From assembly GCF_008629675.1 (NCBI RefSeq), contig NZ_VWOX01000023.1, positions 30,109-94,108 on the forward strand: a stretch of 64,000 nucleotides of DNA. Direction: 5' to 3'. Of the stretch, positions 28,801 to 37,948 are shown in pieces (the first letter of the stretch is position 1; every line of letters starts with the position of its first letter). The notes under the pieces were generated by a model, which saw nothing but the letters and a program-made list of their open reading frames with translations, did no database searches and was not told the DNA's origin. A program made the position numbers and the translations under genes. The stretch is from Roseiconus nitratireducens. Its GTDB lineage: Bacteria; Planctomycetota; Planctomycetia; Pirellulales; Pirellulaceae.

Positions 28801-31800
28801 GGAGCTACGAAATCCTGGATCAAGGCATCCACGTCGGTGCCCACCGAATCCGCGGTCGCGAGCACATTCCCGTCGGAACTCACCAATTCCAACGCAACGG
28901 GAGCCGAGACGGAACCGATCATCCCGAAACGAAAATTGTCGACGCCGGCGGTGATTCCCGCCGGCGGATCGTAAACCAGCCGCGTGATCTCACCGTCCGG
29001 AATCACAATCCCGAAGTAGGCAGGTGCCTCGGCTGGTGGCTGGACGTCGTACGTCTGCACTTCGCCAGAGTCTTTCAGGACCGTGATTTCGATATTGGCC
29101 GAGGCAGAAAATGAAATCAATTCCGACCCCACCGCATTGACGCCCGGATTGAAATCGACAATCAGTGGTGAATCGAAGCGATTGGCGAACAGAGCGTCGC
29201 TGGTAATGTCGGGCTGACCGGCAAACCCTCCCGGCGCGATAAACAGGTCGAGGGAACCTCCGATGGTTGAGCTGAATTCGATCCCGGGCGGGATGTCACC
29301 CGGCGAAATCGGCGGGAAGTTCGTGTCGGCACTGAGGGTCTGCAGTCGGACGCCTCCAAATCCGTTGAAATCGATCAGCGGTAGATCGTCTCCGGCAAAC
29401 TCCACAAACGCGTTCTCGTCTGAGAACGTGACCAATTCGGTCACCCCAGCGAGCGCGCTGACCGCCAGACTGGCCGGCTGCCCGGCGACCAAATCAAAGC
29501 TGTAGTGATCGGTGGTGTCGCCCGAGGCCGCAGACAACTCTCCCTGCACCGCGCCGCGTTCCCCACGAACACCGATAAAACTGGGCTCGATGCTTTGGGC
29601 GTCTGACAACGAATCGTTCGCGGCTCCGCCGATCGGTTCCGTCTCGATGGCCGCATTCAGTACGATTCGAAGGTCGTAATCGCCGGTCCCGTCCGATGCG
29701 ATCCCGGGATAGCTGAGGGCCAATGAAAGTTCATTCGGTCCCAGCAGATTGACCGATGGCGTCGGTTGCACCGTCAGATTGATTTGCCCGTCGGAAGCGA
29801 ACGATTGAATCTCGCTCAGCGGAATGGAAAGCGTGTCGGTTCGAGGAGCACCGTCGGGGCCGGTTTCCGTGAAAAGATCTCCGATCGGCACGCCGTCGGC
29901 TAAGACGGTCACATATTCGAACGACGCACTGAAGTCGGCAACCGAAAATGCAGCCAGTGTCGCGTCGCCACCGGGCGCACCGGTGTCTTCGAACAGGTAA
30001 TTCAAAACGTTGGGGGAATAGACGTCTTGCTGAGTTTGGACCTGATGGTAATCCGGCGTTCCGTTGGTTCCTTGGTTTGCGCCGCTGACCACCACCGTGT
30101 AGGTACCGGCAACCGCCACGGCCGCCGTTTGCAAGATCACCTCCTGTCCCGCCGCATCGGCAGTCGCCATCGCCAGCAATTGACCTTCGGGTCCAAACAA
30201 CTCGATTTGCGTTTGCAGCCGCGGTGCGGACTGAGCGGAAACGGAAATGGTTTGTCCCGCATCCACGTCGATTGTGTAGCGATCCAGCTGCCCCAGATCC
30301 TCCAGCTCGCCGGACGTCGCCCCCTCGTAGATCAAGCCTCCCAACGGATCGACCGCCGAAAGCGGCACTGGGAATACGACCGGGGTGTCCGGACCGCCGA
30401 TGTCAACCGCTGCGACCGCTGCTGCCGCGTCGATCAAGCCGTAGCCGGTTTTGAAATCGAACCCGACGTCAAAGCCTGGCGTGTAGGCGTCGTCCATGTC
30501 GATCGCAGTCGACTCCAGCGTGCTGAACACGGCTTGGGGAGAGAGCGATCCGCTACCGCCAGCGGCCTCCAACATCAACGCGGCAACACCAGCGGCATGG
30601 GGCGCGGAGGCCGAGGTGCCGAAGAAATTGGGAAACAGATCCGGATCCGCTCCGCTGTCGTTGACGAAGAACGTGTTGTTCGCTCCGTCGGGAGCAGTGA
30701 TTTCTGGTTTGGCCCGCACTTCCGGCGATGCGAGCCGGTTGCCCGCCGCATCAAACAAGATGGGCGTGCCGCCGACCGAAGAAAACCCTTCCGCAATCGG
30801 AGGCGAAACACCGAACGACGGCGTATTGAAGAACGGAGCGGCCGCGACGGATTCGGCCCCGCGAGCGTTGGCATGTCCCCAGGACGTCGAACTGTCCGTT
30901 GGGAAATCATCGATGCTGATGTTGCCCCGAACAAACCCGATGTACTTCATCAGATCGGGCGCGTCGCCAAAGGTTCGCGGAATCGCCAGATGCACCGAAC
31001 GCGGCAGCGACGATGAATTGGTAAATGAAAGGATCTCCACCGGATCACCGTTCACGTTCGCGTTGGTGCTGGCACTCAAGATGCTTCCGACAGGGCTCGG
31101 CTGGTCCAGCAGGAACAGATCCAAATCCGATTCCGCCGCGGCGCCGTTGGTGCTGATCGAACCGAACGGATCGTCCCACTGGAAACTGAGCGTCATGGTG
31201 GTGCCGGGCGCCACGGTGATCTGCTGGAACGTGTCGACACCCGGACCGGGGTCGAAATCATGGAGCTGACCGCCAAAGGCAAACACATTGGATGCTTCGT
31301 ACCCGCTCTCGTAGGACGTCCGCCCACCATTGCCGGCCGACGAAAAGTAGCTGACTCCGGCGGAGGAAACCTGGTCGACCGCCTGCGCGATCACCCCGTC
31401 CTGGAACATCGGTTCGGCAAAGTAAATGATGTCATCCACGATCACATCGGCCCCCGCTGTGTTGGCCAATGCCAGAATGCCGTTGGCAAAGCTGGCTTGC
31501 CCCTGCGCCGCGGTGTGAAAAGCCAGTTCGGCGCCGGGCGCGACGTCATGAATCAGCTGTGCCATCGCGCGGCCCTCATCGATCGTGTTGCCAGAGGCGT
31601 CACGAAGCACGTTGACCGGCGTGGTTCGACCCTGCGGGTTTCCGGGGCCAGGCAGGTCACCCGTCGCGACGTCATCGGCGGCCGAGATTTCGAAGTTGGG
31701 ACTCGTATCGAACGAGTCGGACAGCACTCCCACCGTGATCCCGTTGCCGTCGACGCCGTAGTCAACGCGGGCGGTGTCGGACCGTTGGGCCACATCGCCT

Positions 31801-32390
31801 TGCGATTGTGCGACACCCGAATGTGCAAAGTAGGCCGTCGCCATCAGCGACTGAATCCCGTCCAGAGCCGCGAGCGCAGGAATCATCGGAATCGGCGCGA
31901 GCGCCGACGTCATGCGGCCCCACTGACCGGTGACTTCCAGGCCTTGGGAAAGCAAGTCGTAGAAGCCCGGCTGATCGACCAGTGAACCGCCGGATGTTGT
32001 CCCGCCTTCCTGTTCCAGCGTCGATGTCGAAACGATGTCGACGACCACGCGCCCGGCATCCACGTGCAGCGCGGGATCCGACGGCTCAAACGAATCCTGT
32101 GCGCCCGGGTTCTCGGCAACATAACTCTCGTACTCGCGATACAAGGTCGCCAAGCCGACACCCGCGCGGGCCATTGGGCCGTCCTTCCCCGCCAAGTCTT
32201 CGCCGTGAACGTCAACCAAAGCCATATCCAGCGGAGTCGCGGCGAGCAGGTGTCGCGTCTCCAGACGCTCCACCAGGACCTTGCGACGACGATGCTGTCC
32301 GGCGTTCCGCCTCGTTGCACTACCGCGTCTCTTTCGCGGGCGGCGGGGACTTTGATCGGAAGTTGACGTGTTCAAACCGCTAACCGACAT
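25896..32390 (-). CDS. Giant exported S8/S53-like peptidase with beta-propeller, PKD and RTX-like repeats
   Basis: About 2164 residues. ATG 32390 puts the planctomycete export motif VERLETRHLLAA at residues 40-51; an upstream GTG at 32492 adds unlikely sequence. The peptidase domain covers about 215-625, with GVLSDSFD (Asp225), FSSAGNGG (Asn354) and GTSASAPHAAG (Ser593). Where subtilases carry HGTH, this protein has DEGRAM (Glu272). Further along are pre-peptidase C-type beta domains, a carbohydrate-binding-like region, a seven-bladed-propeller-like stretch, and a PKD domain (AIVDWGDGTA). The C-terminus has RTX-like calcium repeats (GGAGNDLIRTGKGNDILLGG). It is probably a secreted, calcium-stabilised proteolytic or adhesive surface protein. 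Confidence 0.85.
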   Translation of the reverse strand: MSVSGLNTSTSDQSPRRPRKRRGSATRRNAGQHRRRKVLVERLETRHLLAATPLDMALVDVHGEDLAGKDGPMARAGVGLATLYREYESYVAENPGAQDSFEPSDPALHVDAGRVVVDIVSTSTLEQEGGTTSGGSLVDQPGFYDLLSQGLEVTGQWGRMTSALAPIPMIPALAALDGIQSLMATAYFAHSGVAQSQGDVAQRSDTARVDYGVDGNGITVGVLSDSFDTSPNFEISAADDVATGDLPGPGNPQGRTTPVNVLRDASGNTIDEGRAMAQLIHDVAPGAELAFHTAAQGQASFANGILALANTAGADVIVDDIIYFAEPMFQDGVIAQAVDQVSSAGVSYFSSAGNGGRTSYESGYEASNVFAFGGQLHDFDPGPGVDTFQQITVAPGTTMTLSFQWDDPFGSISTNGAAAESDLDLFLLDQPSPVGSILSASTNANVNGDPVEILSFTNSSSLPRSVHLAIPRTFGDAPDLMKYIGFVRGNISIDDFPTDSSTSWGHANARGAESVAAAPFFNTPSFGVSPPIAEGFSSVGGTPILFDAAGNRLASPEVRAKPEITAPDGANNTFFVNDSGADPDLFPNFFGTSASAPHAAGVAALMLEAAGGSGSLSPQAVFSTLESTAIDMDDAYTPGFDVGFDFKTGYGLIDAAAAVAAVDIGGPDTPVVFPVPLSAVDPLGGLIYEGATSGELEDLGQLDRYTIDVDAGQTISVSAQSAPRLQTQIELFGPEGQLLAMATADAAGQEVILQTAAVAVAGTYTVVVSGANQGTNGTPDYHQVQTQQDVYSPNVLNYLFEDTGAPGGDATLAAFSVADFSASFEYVTVLADGVPIGDLFTETGPDGAPRTDTLSIPLSEIQSFASDGQINLTVQPTPSVNLLGPNELSLALSYPGIASDGTGDYDLRIVLNAAIETEPIGGAANDSLSDAQSIEPSFIGVRGERGAVQGELSAASGDTTDHYSFDLVAGQPASLAVSALAGVTELVTFSDENAFVEFAGDDLPLIDFNGFGGVRLQTLSADTNFPPISPGDIPPGIEFSSTIGGSLDLFIAPGGFAGQPDITSDALFANRFDSPLIVDFNPGVNAVGSELISFSASANIEITVLKDSGEVQTYDVQPPAEAPAYFGIVIPDGEITRLVYDPPAGITAGVDNFRFGMIGSVSAPVALELVSSDGNVLATADSVGTDVDALIQDFVAPETGTYFARVSGEGSSQYSLVVTRDASIERETMEFGDDLIVNGGFETGDFSGWTTSVIPNRPFRPWSVTGPGAGGNFGLDSTDPLQGDFVAWNGFDGGGPLEFEMYQDVSVPASADQVTLDWSSRLQWNFDLGGPATIPRTLEVEIRDPSTDEILAVVSSFSTGTQAENPTGDTGWQSQSVDLTEYAGRSIRVAFVETVPEPGRGPGQAEFDGIRLVAETFAETQDISATQTVYGHLQGASPSSLGVVANNESKMVTVFDTKTDQVLGSVELPTQALIGDVEIATDSGLAFVTDFSQQLWVIDLTEGAPKLADGINPIPVSTNAEDLDFTPDGRFLVVSDGSAIMPLSVVDVATRTEIGTFDPNSAHSSVDVTEDGSVLVTSTSNTTVRRFEIDDAGTLSDTGEVLNVGGPVNVYAAPGGETGVVIRFGNVSSFRTDGLSLVTSRPNLRGPSNLNSAVFSPDGTRLYVRSDGANNSGYVDVWGFNPSTGGMSQSPLLTISGIDNDPAGPLPNRLGVFFGIDQIALSADGTELFVTQNDSVDIFDATMGEFLRAITDPSFALATGIKLADVEAALQTPIDEYTVTFDRVGETIELSASVPAAETGEFVNRLSPVFTLLSPEGNVVATSDTNFGGVGAAVAYTVPAAGTYTVVVNAADEFPGEYVLHLNRQPQLTSVTSSATLEQLAGEGDPVLVEALFTDLNLDDTHTAIVDWGDGTAAEPAEVVQQRGGGTVLAQHAYPFGGIYSVTVTVFDQDGLADSIQTQAVVSGAGIQDGQLQVIGTDQRDVVQLNLVGGRNNQSVRLNSKFLSGDRFREFDVADIGSILVMLGDGDDHFVTAGNIAIDTVVIGGAGNDLIRTGKGNDILLGGLGNDQLFGGGGLDLLIGGAGQDELAGNQDDDLLAGDIFDVDADDDDDSLVDLLSDLEVLRDIGDAWSAGDAAGASALLQTSLLDDGEEDTLDGGPGDDLLF

Positions 32391-33059
32391 GGCGACGCTC
32401 TCTGAAGGAGGGGAGAAGGGCCTTCCGCTGGCAGGGGCGATTTGAGACCCCCAAAATGCGCCGGTCAACCTAACCACTGTAAAAAAAGCCACCTATTAAA
32501 GAAAACATCAAACCCCTTGATTCCACGCAACGCTCTGATCCCGCGCATCGACACTGACGCACACCCTCCGAGCCGATCGACGAAGGTCCCGGAATCCGGC
32601 CTTGATCGGGCTGTCTTTTTGGCGGCCCCAGAATCAATCAGCCATCCCAAACGCGGAGTTGACCCGTCATGGCAGTGAGAACTCTCGGGGAGACAACAAC
32701 AGGGTTGAGATCGCGTCGCCAAGGGTGAACGCTGGTGCGATGCCGGCTGCTTAGGAGGGTTGACTTCACCGACGGGTGCCGCCCCTCCGGGGCTGCGCAT
32801 CGGATTGTCAGCAAGCAACCGCTGGGCAAGCCCCAATGCCACCTGCTTTCACATCTTTCGGGTGGCATTGGGGCTTGCCCGCCGGGACTCGAATCCCACC
32901 GCCCCATCCAGTCCCGGAGGGACGACAGCCTTCCGGCACCCCTGCTTCGCCGACAGCATCTCAACCGCCCAAACAAAACGTTGGACATGTCACTGATACC
33001 CGAAGGTCTCAATCAGATCAGGATCAGAAGGTTGCCCCACGCGTCGCAATCATCACTCG
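32391..33059. other. Non-coding gap with composite extragenic repeat
   Basis: No credible gene. The left side up to about 32530 is AT-rich and is the upstream region of the giant peptidase. From about 32760 to 32940 there is a repeat-like block with palindromic pieces (CCCCTCCGGGG-type, CAGCAAGCAACCG, and the long inverted repeat at 32823-32879) that also occurs in variant form near 52380-52520. Confidence 0.6.
32823..32879. repeat. Perfect 20-bp inverted repeat
   Basis: The left arm at 32823-32842 (GGGCAAGCCCCAATGCCACC) and the right arm at 32860-32879 are exact reverse complements, separated by 17 bases. It lies downstream of the intact Rpn gene and upstream of the giant peptidase. It could be a terminator or an extragenic palindromic element. 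Confidence 0.85.
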
Positions 33060-33281
33060 CCCTGATCGTACCTGCAGAATCGGTCAGCGCGGTGATGCTG
33101 TACTGCTGGGTGCGATCGCAGCGTTCCGCCATCCTCGGTGACCGAACTGGCGAAAACTCTGGCTGCGACGGGAGATTTAAGCACGAAGCGAGCGACTGAT
33201 GTAGCTACGATTCGATTCTGCGACGCTTGAGCGGTTTTCGAGTGCGACATCTTCTGCGAGCCATTTCAAGCCCAAGCGATT
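33060..33281 (-). repeat. RHS-core scar, copy A of the Rpn/RHS module
   Basis: Directly after the intact Rpn gene (minus direction), the sequence is nearly identical to 40955-41137 and similar to 39770-39953. Its last part (about 33165-33070) encodes a decayed RHS core piece related to AERCDRTQQYSITALTD. The reading frame is broken and no toxin tip follows. Confidence 0.7.
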
Positions 33282-34163
33282 CTAACCCAAATCGCGTTCG
33301 CGGAGGCGACGCTGCAGATCTGCCTCCAGTGCCTGCAGCTCATCGACACTTCGAGCTTTAAGGGCGTCAGTCGGCGACGTATCCTGACCCAGCAAGCTTT
33401 CAAGTAGCTGGATACGGCCAAGGTATTGCCCTTTCTCGAGTCCCTGAGCAAGCGCAGCATCCAGACGCGACTGCTCGTCGCGCTGCAGCTTCAGCCTCGC
33501 TTCGTAGAGCTCTCGCTCCCTGGGAGTTCTCGCGATCATTTCCAACACTCCTGCCGCTTCGGAAAACGTCTCTTCGCCGAGCCGGGCGACCAACTGCTCT
33601 CGCGTCTGGTGCTCGGCGCTCTGGAGAAAATACACCCACTTCTCCACCGGATCGGTGATCGGAACATTATCGGCTGGCGCGGCGTATTTGGGCAACTCGA
33701 GAAGGTGAATTTGGAGCGAATCGCTCAGTTTCAGACCTGCATCGCGGCTCCGGAACCGGAAATCAAGATGGATGTCGGGGACCTGCGGGAACCGGATACC
33801 CTCGAGCACGCAGATCCCGATCGAATCACACAGATCGCCGTAGCGCTGCCCCTCACGCATTTGGCCGACGTACTGCGAGGCCACGTAGTAGGTCAGCCGC
33901 TCAGGAAGCTTGCCGGGAAGCGTCGTCTGGATCTCGACGTTCAACCAGCGGCCACGATCGTCTCGGGCCCGGATGTCGAGAATCGCCAGCTTGTCTTCCT
34001 CGAAATCCTTGTCCAGGAACGGATTGAGGAATTCGACCGAGCGAATCACGTGTTCGTCGGCCAGCACGGCGTTGAGAAAGTTGACCGTCAGCGAAGCGTG
34101 TTCCGGGCTTCCCAGGACACGTTTGAATGCGAAGTCAACGGTGGGATCAATTCCGATGGCCAT
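33282..34163 (-). CDS. Rpn-family PD-(D/E)XK nuclease (recombination-promoting nuclease/putative transposase)
   Basis: About 293 residues from ATG 34163; a TTG at 34175 is an alternative. The N-terminus (DPTVDFAFKRVLGSPEHASL) is the hallmark of Rpn/PDDEXK transposase-like proteins. The catalytic pattern is visible as Asp63 (ILDIRA) and Glu77-x-Gln79 (NVEIQT). The C-terminal half is helical, ending in LQALEADLQRRLRERDL. Known Rpn proteins are DNA endonucleases that promote RecA-independent recombination and have been linked to phage defence. This is the only intact member of the four copies in the window; the other three keep only the C-terminal part. Confidence 0.9.
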   Translation of the reverse strand: MAIGIDPTVDFAFKRVLGSPEHASLTVNFLNAVLADEHVIRSVEFLNPFLDKDFEEDKLAILDIRARDDRGRWLNVEIQTTLPGKLPERLTYYVASQYVGQMREGQRYGDLCDSIGICVLEGIRFPQVPDIHLDFRFRSRDAGLKLSDSLQIHLLELPKYAAPADNVPITDPVEKWVYFLQSAEHQTREQLVARLGEETFSEAAGVLEMIARTPRERELYEARLKLQRDEQSRLDAALAQGLEKGQYLGRIQLLESLLGQDTSPTDALKARSVDELQALEADLQRRLRERDLG

Positions 34164-34257
34164 GGGAGGATTCAATAGGGTGGGAGACGAAACGGACGGA
34201 CACAGGCTAACGGATCATTCAACGGCCGTCGTGACCGTCCCTTCGGTATCGACGGAC

Positions 34258-34276
34258 GAGAGACTTCGTGTCTCTC
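34258..34276 (-). terminator. Hairpin after the integrase gene
   Basis: A perfect 7-bp stem (GAGAGAC/GTCTCTC, five-base loop) lies 20 bases beyond the integrase stop on the minus strand. There is no T-run, so a terminator role rests on position. Confidence 0.4.
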
Positions 34277-34296
34277 ATCCGGGACTGCATTGCTGC

Positions 34297-35286
34297 TTAT
34301 CGGCCACTCTCTGGCGGATGCTCACCCGATTGCCCGCCGCGGTCTTCCGGCTCCCGGTCCGCGTAGCCGGGGTGCGACTTGCGGTGCACCTCACGCAGAC
34401 GCTTGATCGTCAGGTGCGTGTAGACTTGGGTCGTGTTGAGGCACTTGTGCCCAAGCATGCACTGCAAGCTTCTCAGGTCGGCATCGCCTTCGAGCATCAG
34501 TGTCGCCGCGGTGTGCCGCAGCATGTGGCAACTGCCTCGCTTGGTGATCCCGATCCCGGTCAGGTAACACCGAACCAGAGCCGTCAAATTGCTGGGGTGA
34601 AACGGGTTGCCACGCGTGGTCACGAACACCGTCTCGCTGTCATCGTGGACAAGCTGGGGGCGTGCGTCACTGAGATACTTTTCGATCCACTGCATGGCCC
34701 GTTTCCCAATCGGCACGATCCGGTCCTTGCGCCCCTTGCCCTGGCGGATGGTGACCAGCAATTGCTCCCGGTTAAAATCGTCAAGCTTCAGTGCGATCAA
34801 TTCGCTGCGACGAATCGCGGTCGAATAGAAGGTTTCTAAGATCGCCCGGTCTCGCAGTCCGGCTGGAGTCTGCAGATCAACGCTGCCCAGCAGCATCTCC
34901 ACTTGCTCAAGCGTCAGGTAGGCGGCCGGGAGACGTATTTCTTCTTTGGGAAGTTCGATCAGAGCGGCCGGATTGGCCTCAATCCAGCCCTGTTCGCACA
35001 GCCAGCCGAGCCAATGCCGTATCGCCGACAGATAGCTCGCTCGCGTGCTGAAGCGGATGGGCTTGCCCGTGCGCTCGTTGCGGTGATGGTACAAACTGCG
35101 TCGATACGCCTCGACCGATTCGGTGGTGATCTCGGCAATGGTTCCAATTCCACGCTGGCCGCACCAGCTGATAAAACGTCCCACAGAATGCGACCTGCGG
35201 TCGATCGTCCTTGGGGACCAGTTGTTCATCCGCAGGTGGACGAAGTAGCGACTCATTAACGTTCTTGGGCTTGGCGCAGTAGACAT
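34297..35286 (-). CDS. Tyrosine recombinase / site-specific integrase
   Basis: About 329 residues from ATG 35286. Residues 8-110 form the SAM-like core-binding domain and 120-300 the catalytic domain. The expected residues are visible: Arg159 in YSTAIRRSEL, Lys in GKGRKDR (184-187), His254-x-x-Arg257 in CHMLRHTAA, His280 in LGHKCLNT and the nucleophile Tyr289. The set is complete, so the enzyme should be active. The C-terminal tail (RKSHPGYADREPEDR) is extra to XerC/D. It is read in the same direction as the primase-like gene upstream, and the two probably form the core of an integrated element. Confidence 0.92.
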   Translation of the reverse strand: MSTAPSPRTLMSRYFVHLRMNNWSPRTIDRRSHSVGRFISWCGQRGIGTIAEITTESVEAYRRSLYHHRNERTGKPIRFSTRASYLSAIRHWLGWLCEQGWIEANPAALIELPKEEIRLPAAYLTLEQVEMLLGSVDLQTPAGLRDRAILETFYSTAIRRSELIALKLDDFNREQLLVTIRQGKGRKDRIVPIGKRAMQWIEKYLSDARPQLVHDDSETVFVTTRGNPFHPSNLTALVRCYLTGIGITKRGSCHMLRHTAATLMLEGDADLRSLQCMLGHKCLNTTQVYTHLTIKRLREVHRKSHPGYADREPEDRGGQSGEHPPESGR

Positions 35287-35351
35287 CACAGACAAACTCC
35301 CCGGGGCTGACTCGGCGCAGATCAACGACCCTCGCCGAATGGGAAAGAAAC

Positions 35352-35376
35352 GGGCCCGGCCGAAGTGGCCGGGCCC
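35352..35376 (-). promoter_or_regulatory. GC-rich hairpin in the integrase leader
   Basis: A perfect 10-bp stem, GGGCCCGGCC/GGCCGGGCCC, with a five-base loop lies between the primase-like gene and the integrase on the minus strand. It may end primase transcription or attenuate integrase expression. Confidence 0.5.
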
Positions 35377-35531
35377 AGAGGACGGCATTTCGAGCGGTGT
35401 GGCCGCTCTTTAAGCCGGCTTCACCGCGGGAAAGGAATGCTTTTGCATTGAATCAGGAGCGAATTGGTTGCTCGCAAGGCACGATCAAGCGACGAACAAG
35501 CGCGGACCAAGGTCGGGACAAGGTCGCTTGC

Positions 35532-37649
35532 TCAGGGGGACAAGGTTGGCACCAGGTGCATCAACGGTTCGGTCTTCAACGTCGGCCGGCGGAGTTGTTG
35601 CGGGTCCGACAGCCCCATCAAAAACGGCTCGCCCCCGCAGCCCTCGCCGTCGTAGATCAACTCGTAGACGAAACGCTGGCCGTTGCGGCCGCGATGGATC
35701 AACACATATTCCAACTCCACCAATCGCGTCAGATGCTTGCGCACCTGGGCGTCGCTCCATTGAATCGACTCGCGGAGATCACGCCGCGTAAAGCGGTGAT
35801 CGCTGCGGGGAATTTCACGGCGCCGGCACTCACGACGCACGTAGCGCTGCAGATCCGCCAGCAGCGTGCGGGTTTGCGGGGCGAGTTCATCGAGACTTTG
35901 CCCCAAAACCTGGCCGGCAACTGTGTTGGCTACGGCGATATCATCCGGTTCGACGTTGATGGAGGCCCTGACTCCGTTTCCGCCGGTCAATGGTTGGGTT
36001 TCGCGTTGGTGCTGGCGGAGTAGCGCGACGGTATTGATCAGCGTGAGATACTTGAGGTGGTCGCGCCGCATCCGTGTTTTGTGACTGGGAAAGCTCAACT
36101 GGGGCGCGTAGGGATTCAAGACCTCCAGGGGACGCAACAGTCTCTGCGCGTTTTGGTGCAAACGTCGCAGCCGCGCCGCTTTCTGGCTGGCTTGAAAACA
36201 CTGGGAGGTAAATGCTTCGCGCTGCCTGCTCTGAATCGCTCCGGTCTGGTTGTCCGTTTCATCAACGGTGAGAACGAAGCAGCGGTTGACCAGTTCTTCA
36301 TCGACATCGATGGACGTGCTGGTCAGAAAGATCTGCACGGGTCCCTGAACGTGGTGCTGGCGGGTCACCAGATTGCCGCTCCCGTCGCGACACACACTGG
36401 CGTGGCGAAGTTCACCTTCGCTTTGCAAGAGCTTGAGCGCGTAGGCGGCTTCATTGAGCCCTTCGTCCTCTGCGACCGCCAGAATCTTGTGCCGAATCTG
36501 GGCTGTATCCAAGTAGAACAGCGAGCGGCCCGTCATGCCGCTCAGTCGCACCACGTCCTCCGGGGGCATCAGCGACAAAATGGCGTCCATCAGTGACGTT
36601 TTCCCCGCACTCGATGAAGACTGGATCAGGATCGCCAGCGGCCGGGAAAGCTTGCGGCTGGTCGCGGCCAAATAGCCGGCCAGTTTGTTGGTATTCTCTC
36701 CGACGATCCCGCACACCTCCAGATCCGAGACAATCCGCTCAAGGAGGTTTGGATCCTGAAGCAACTCCATGGCCTCCGCTCGTTCTCTCTCGGAGAGTCG
36801 AATCGGTGCCTGACAGGGTCGTTTCTGCCTCGCGATTCGCTCGGCTTGCCGCAATTCCAGTTTGAGCAGCAGCGCACCGATGTCCTTTTTGACCAATTCT
36901 TCGTCGACAAACAGTTCGTTGGCGGCAGCTTTGATGAAGGCGTTGCGGGAACGGGCTTTGACCATGTCGAGCGCGTCGAGGTAGACCAGCTCATCTCGGC
37001 TGACCATCAGGTTGATCGCCATACGGCAGGTCGATGCGTTCTTCTCCAGGCCCCGAATCCGGTAAAAGCGATCTGCACGAACAAAGGTGATCTGGTCTCC
37101 GTCGTCACTCAGCGGCTCCGTTGCAGGATCAGCAGCCGGGGTCTGATCATTGGGAAGTTTCCTGGGGGTGGCCTCCACAGAAGTTGCTCTCTCCTGAACG
37201 ATCGGTTCCGGATCCTGACCGGCGGCACCGGACGCTCGCATCTCGGGCTGGTCTTGCTCTGCGGAGCCAATATGAAGCACGTCCTTTCCGCCAGCGTGCC
37301 GGTCAACCTTGAAACCGCGGATTCCATGGACGTTGCCCACTTGATCGAAAAGGGGAACGGTCACATAACCTCGCAACGCCTCGCGTCCGTTGGACTTGAA
37401 CAGTCCAACCGTTTCAAGTCGTTCACGAATTTGACGGCCGACTTTCAGGCGCCGGTGCGGTATCAGCTTCCCGAGAGTCCGGTCGGAAAAACCAATGCAC
37501 TGACTGACGATCTGCTCGTGGGACAGACCCAGCTCTTCGCGGATGAAGTCTTTCGCTCTGGGGTGTTCATTGAGTCGGGAGGCATAGTACTCGGCGGCCG
37601 CCTGCAGCGGTTTCTCAGCGATGTCCTGAAGGAACTTGTCGCGGTGCAT
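35532..37649 (-). CDS. Primase-like protein fused to P-loop ATPase with C-terminal winged helix
   Basis: About 705 residues from ATG 37649 (MHRDKFLQDIAE); a longer GTG form from 37760 is possible. The N-terminus resembles the DnaG catalytic-core entry (AAAEYYASRLNEHPRAKDF, LRGYVTVPLFDQVGNVHGIR) but has no CHC2 zinc finger. A variable linker follows. The central part holds a P-loop, SSSSAGKTSLMDAI, and helicase/MCM-like sequence (FLTSTSIDVDEELVNRCF). The C-terminus is a winged-helix region (FTRRDLRESIQWSDAQVRKHL). It is paired with a tyrosine recombinase, so it probably serves replication or maintenance of a mobile element; that role is inference. Confidence 0.75.
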   Translation of the reverse strand: MHRDKFLQDIAEKPLQAAAEYYASRLNEHPRAKDFIREELGLSHEQIVSQCIGFSDRTLGKLIPHRRLKVGRQIRERLETVGLFKSNGREALRGYVTVPLFDQVGNVHGIRGFKVDRHAGGKDVLHIGSAEQDQPEMRASGAAGQDPEPIVQERATSVEATPRKLPNDQTPAADPATEPLSDDGDQITFVRADRFYRIRGLEKNASTCRMAINLMVSRDELVYLDALDMVKARSRNAFIKAAANELFVDEELVKKDIGALLLKLELRQAERIARQKRPCQAPIRLSERERAEAMELLQDPNLLERIVSDLEVCGIVGENTNKLAGYLAATSRKLSRPLAILIQSSSSAGKTSLMDAILSLMPPEDVVRLSGMTGRSLFYLDTAQIRHKILAVAEDEGLNEAAYALKLLQSEGELRHASVCRDGSGNLVTRQHHVQGPVQIFLTSTSIDVDEELVNRCFVLTVDETDNQTGAIQSRQREAFTSQCFQASQKAARLRRLHQNAQRLLRPLEVLNPYAPQLSFPSHKTRMRRDHLKYLTLINTVALLRQHQRETQPLTGGNGVRASINVEPDDIAVANTVAGQVLGQSLDELAPQTRTLLADLQRYVRRECRRREIPRSDHRFTRRDLRESIQWSDAQVRKHLTRLVELEYVLIHRGRNGQRFVYELIYDGEGCGGEPFLMGLSDPQQLRRPTLKTEPLMHLVPTLSP

Positions 37650-37948
37650 GAGGGTGGCCTTGGTTGGTGGAAGCGCGTACCGGTAGCCGGGACGCTTGGA
37701 TGCGTTTGAAAAACAACTCGGCCAGAGACCGGGAGAAAGCTGCGTGTCCCAGCGGGACACGCAGACGGGACCAGGCTGCGGCGGCTACCTGCCGCAAAAC
37801 CGATCAAGAAGTCTCAAAGCTCGCACCCCTGATGACGCGACAGCTTAACGCTGATGTCAAGAGGTTTTTGCAAAAAAGGCAGGAATTTTCCTGCGTCGAC
37901 GATCGATTCGCTAATCCGTAACAACTACGGCCTCGGAACGGAGAGCAG

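Noticed and set aside
28089..29114. Rightward open frame of 341 codons
   Set aside because: Antisense of the giant peptidase; no start signal and no domain.
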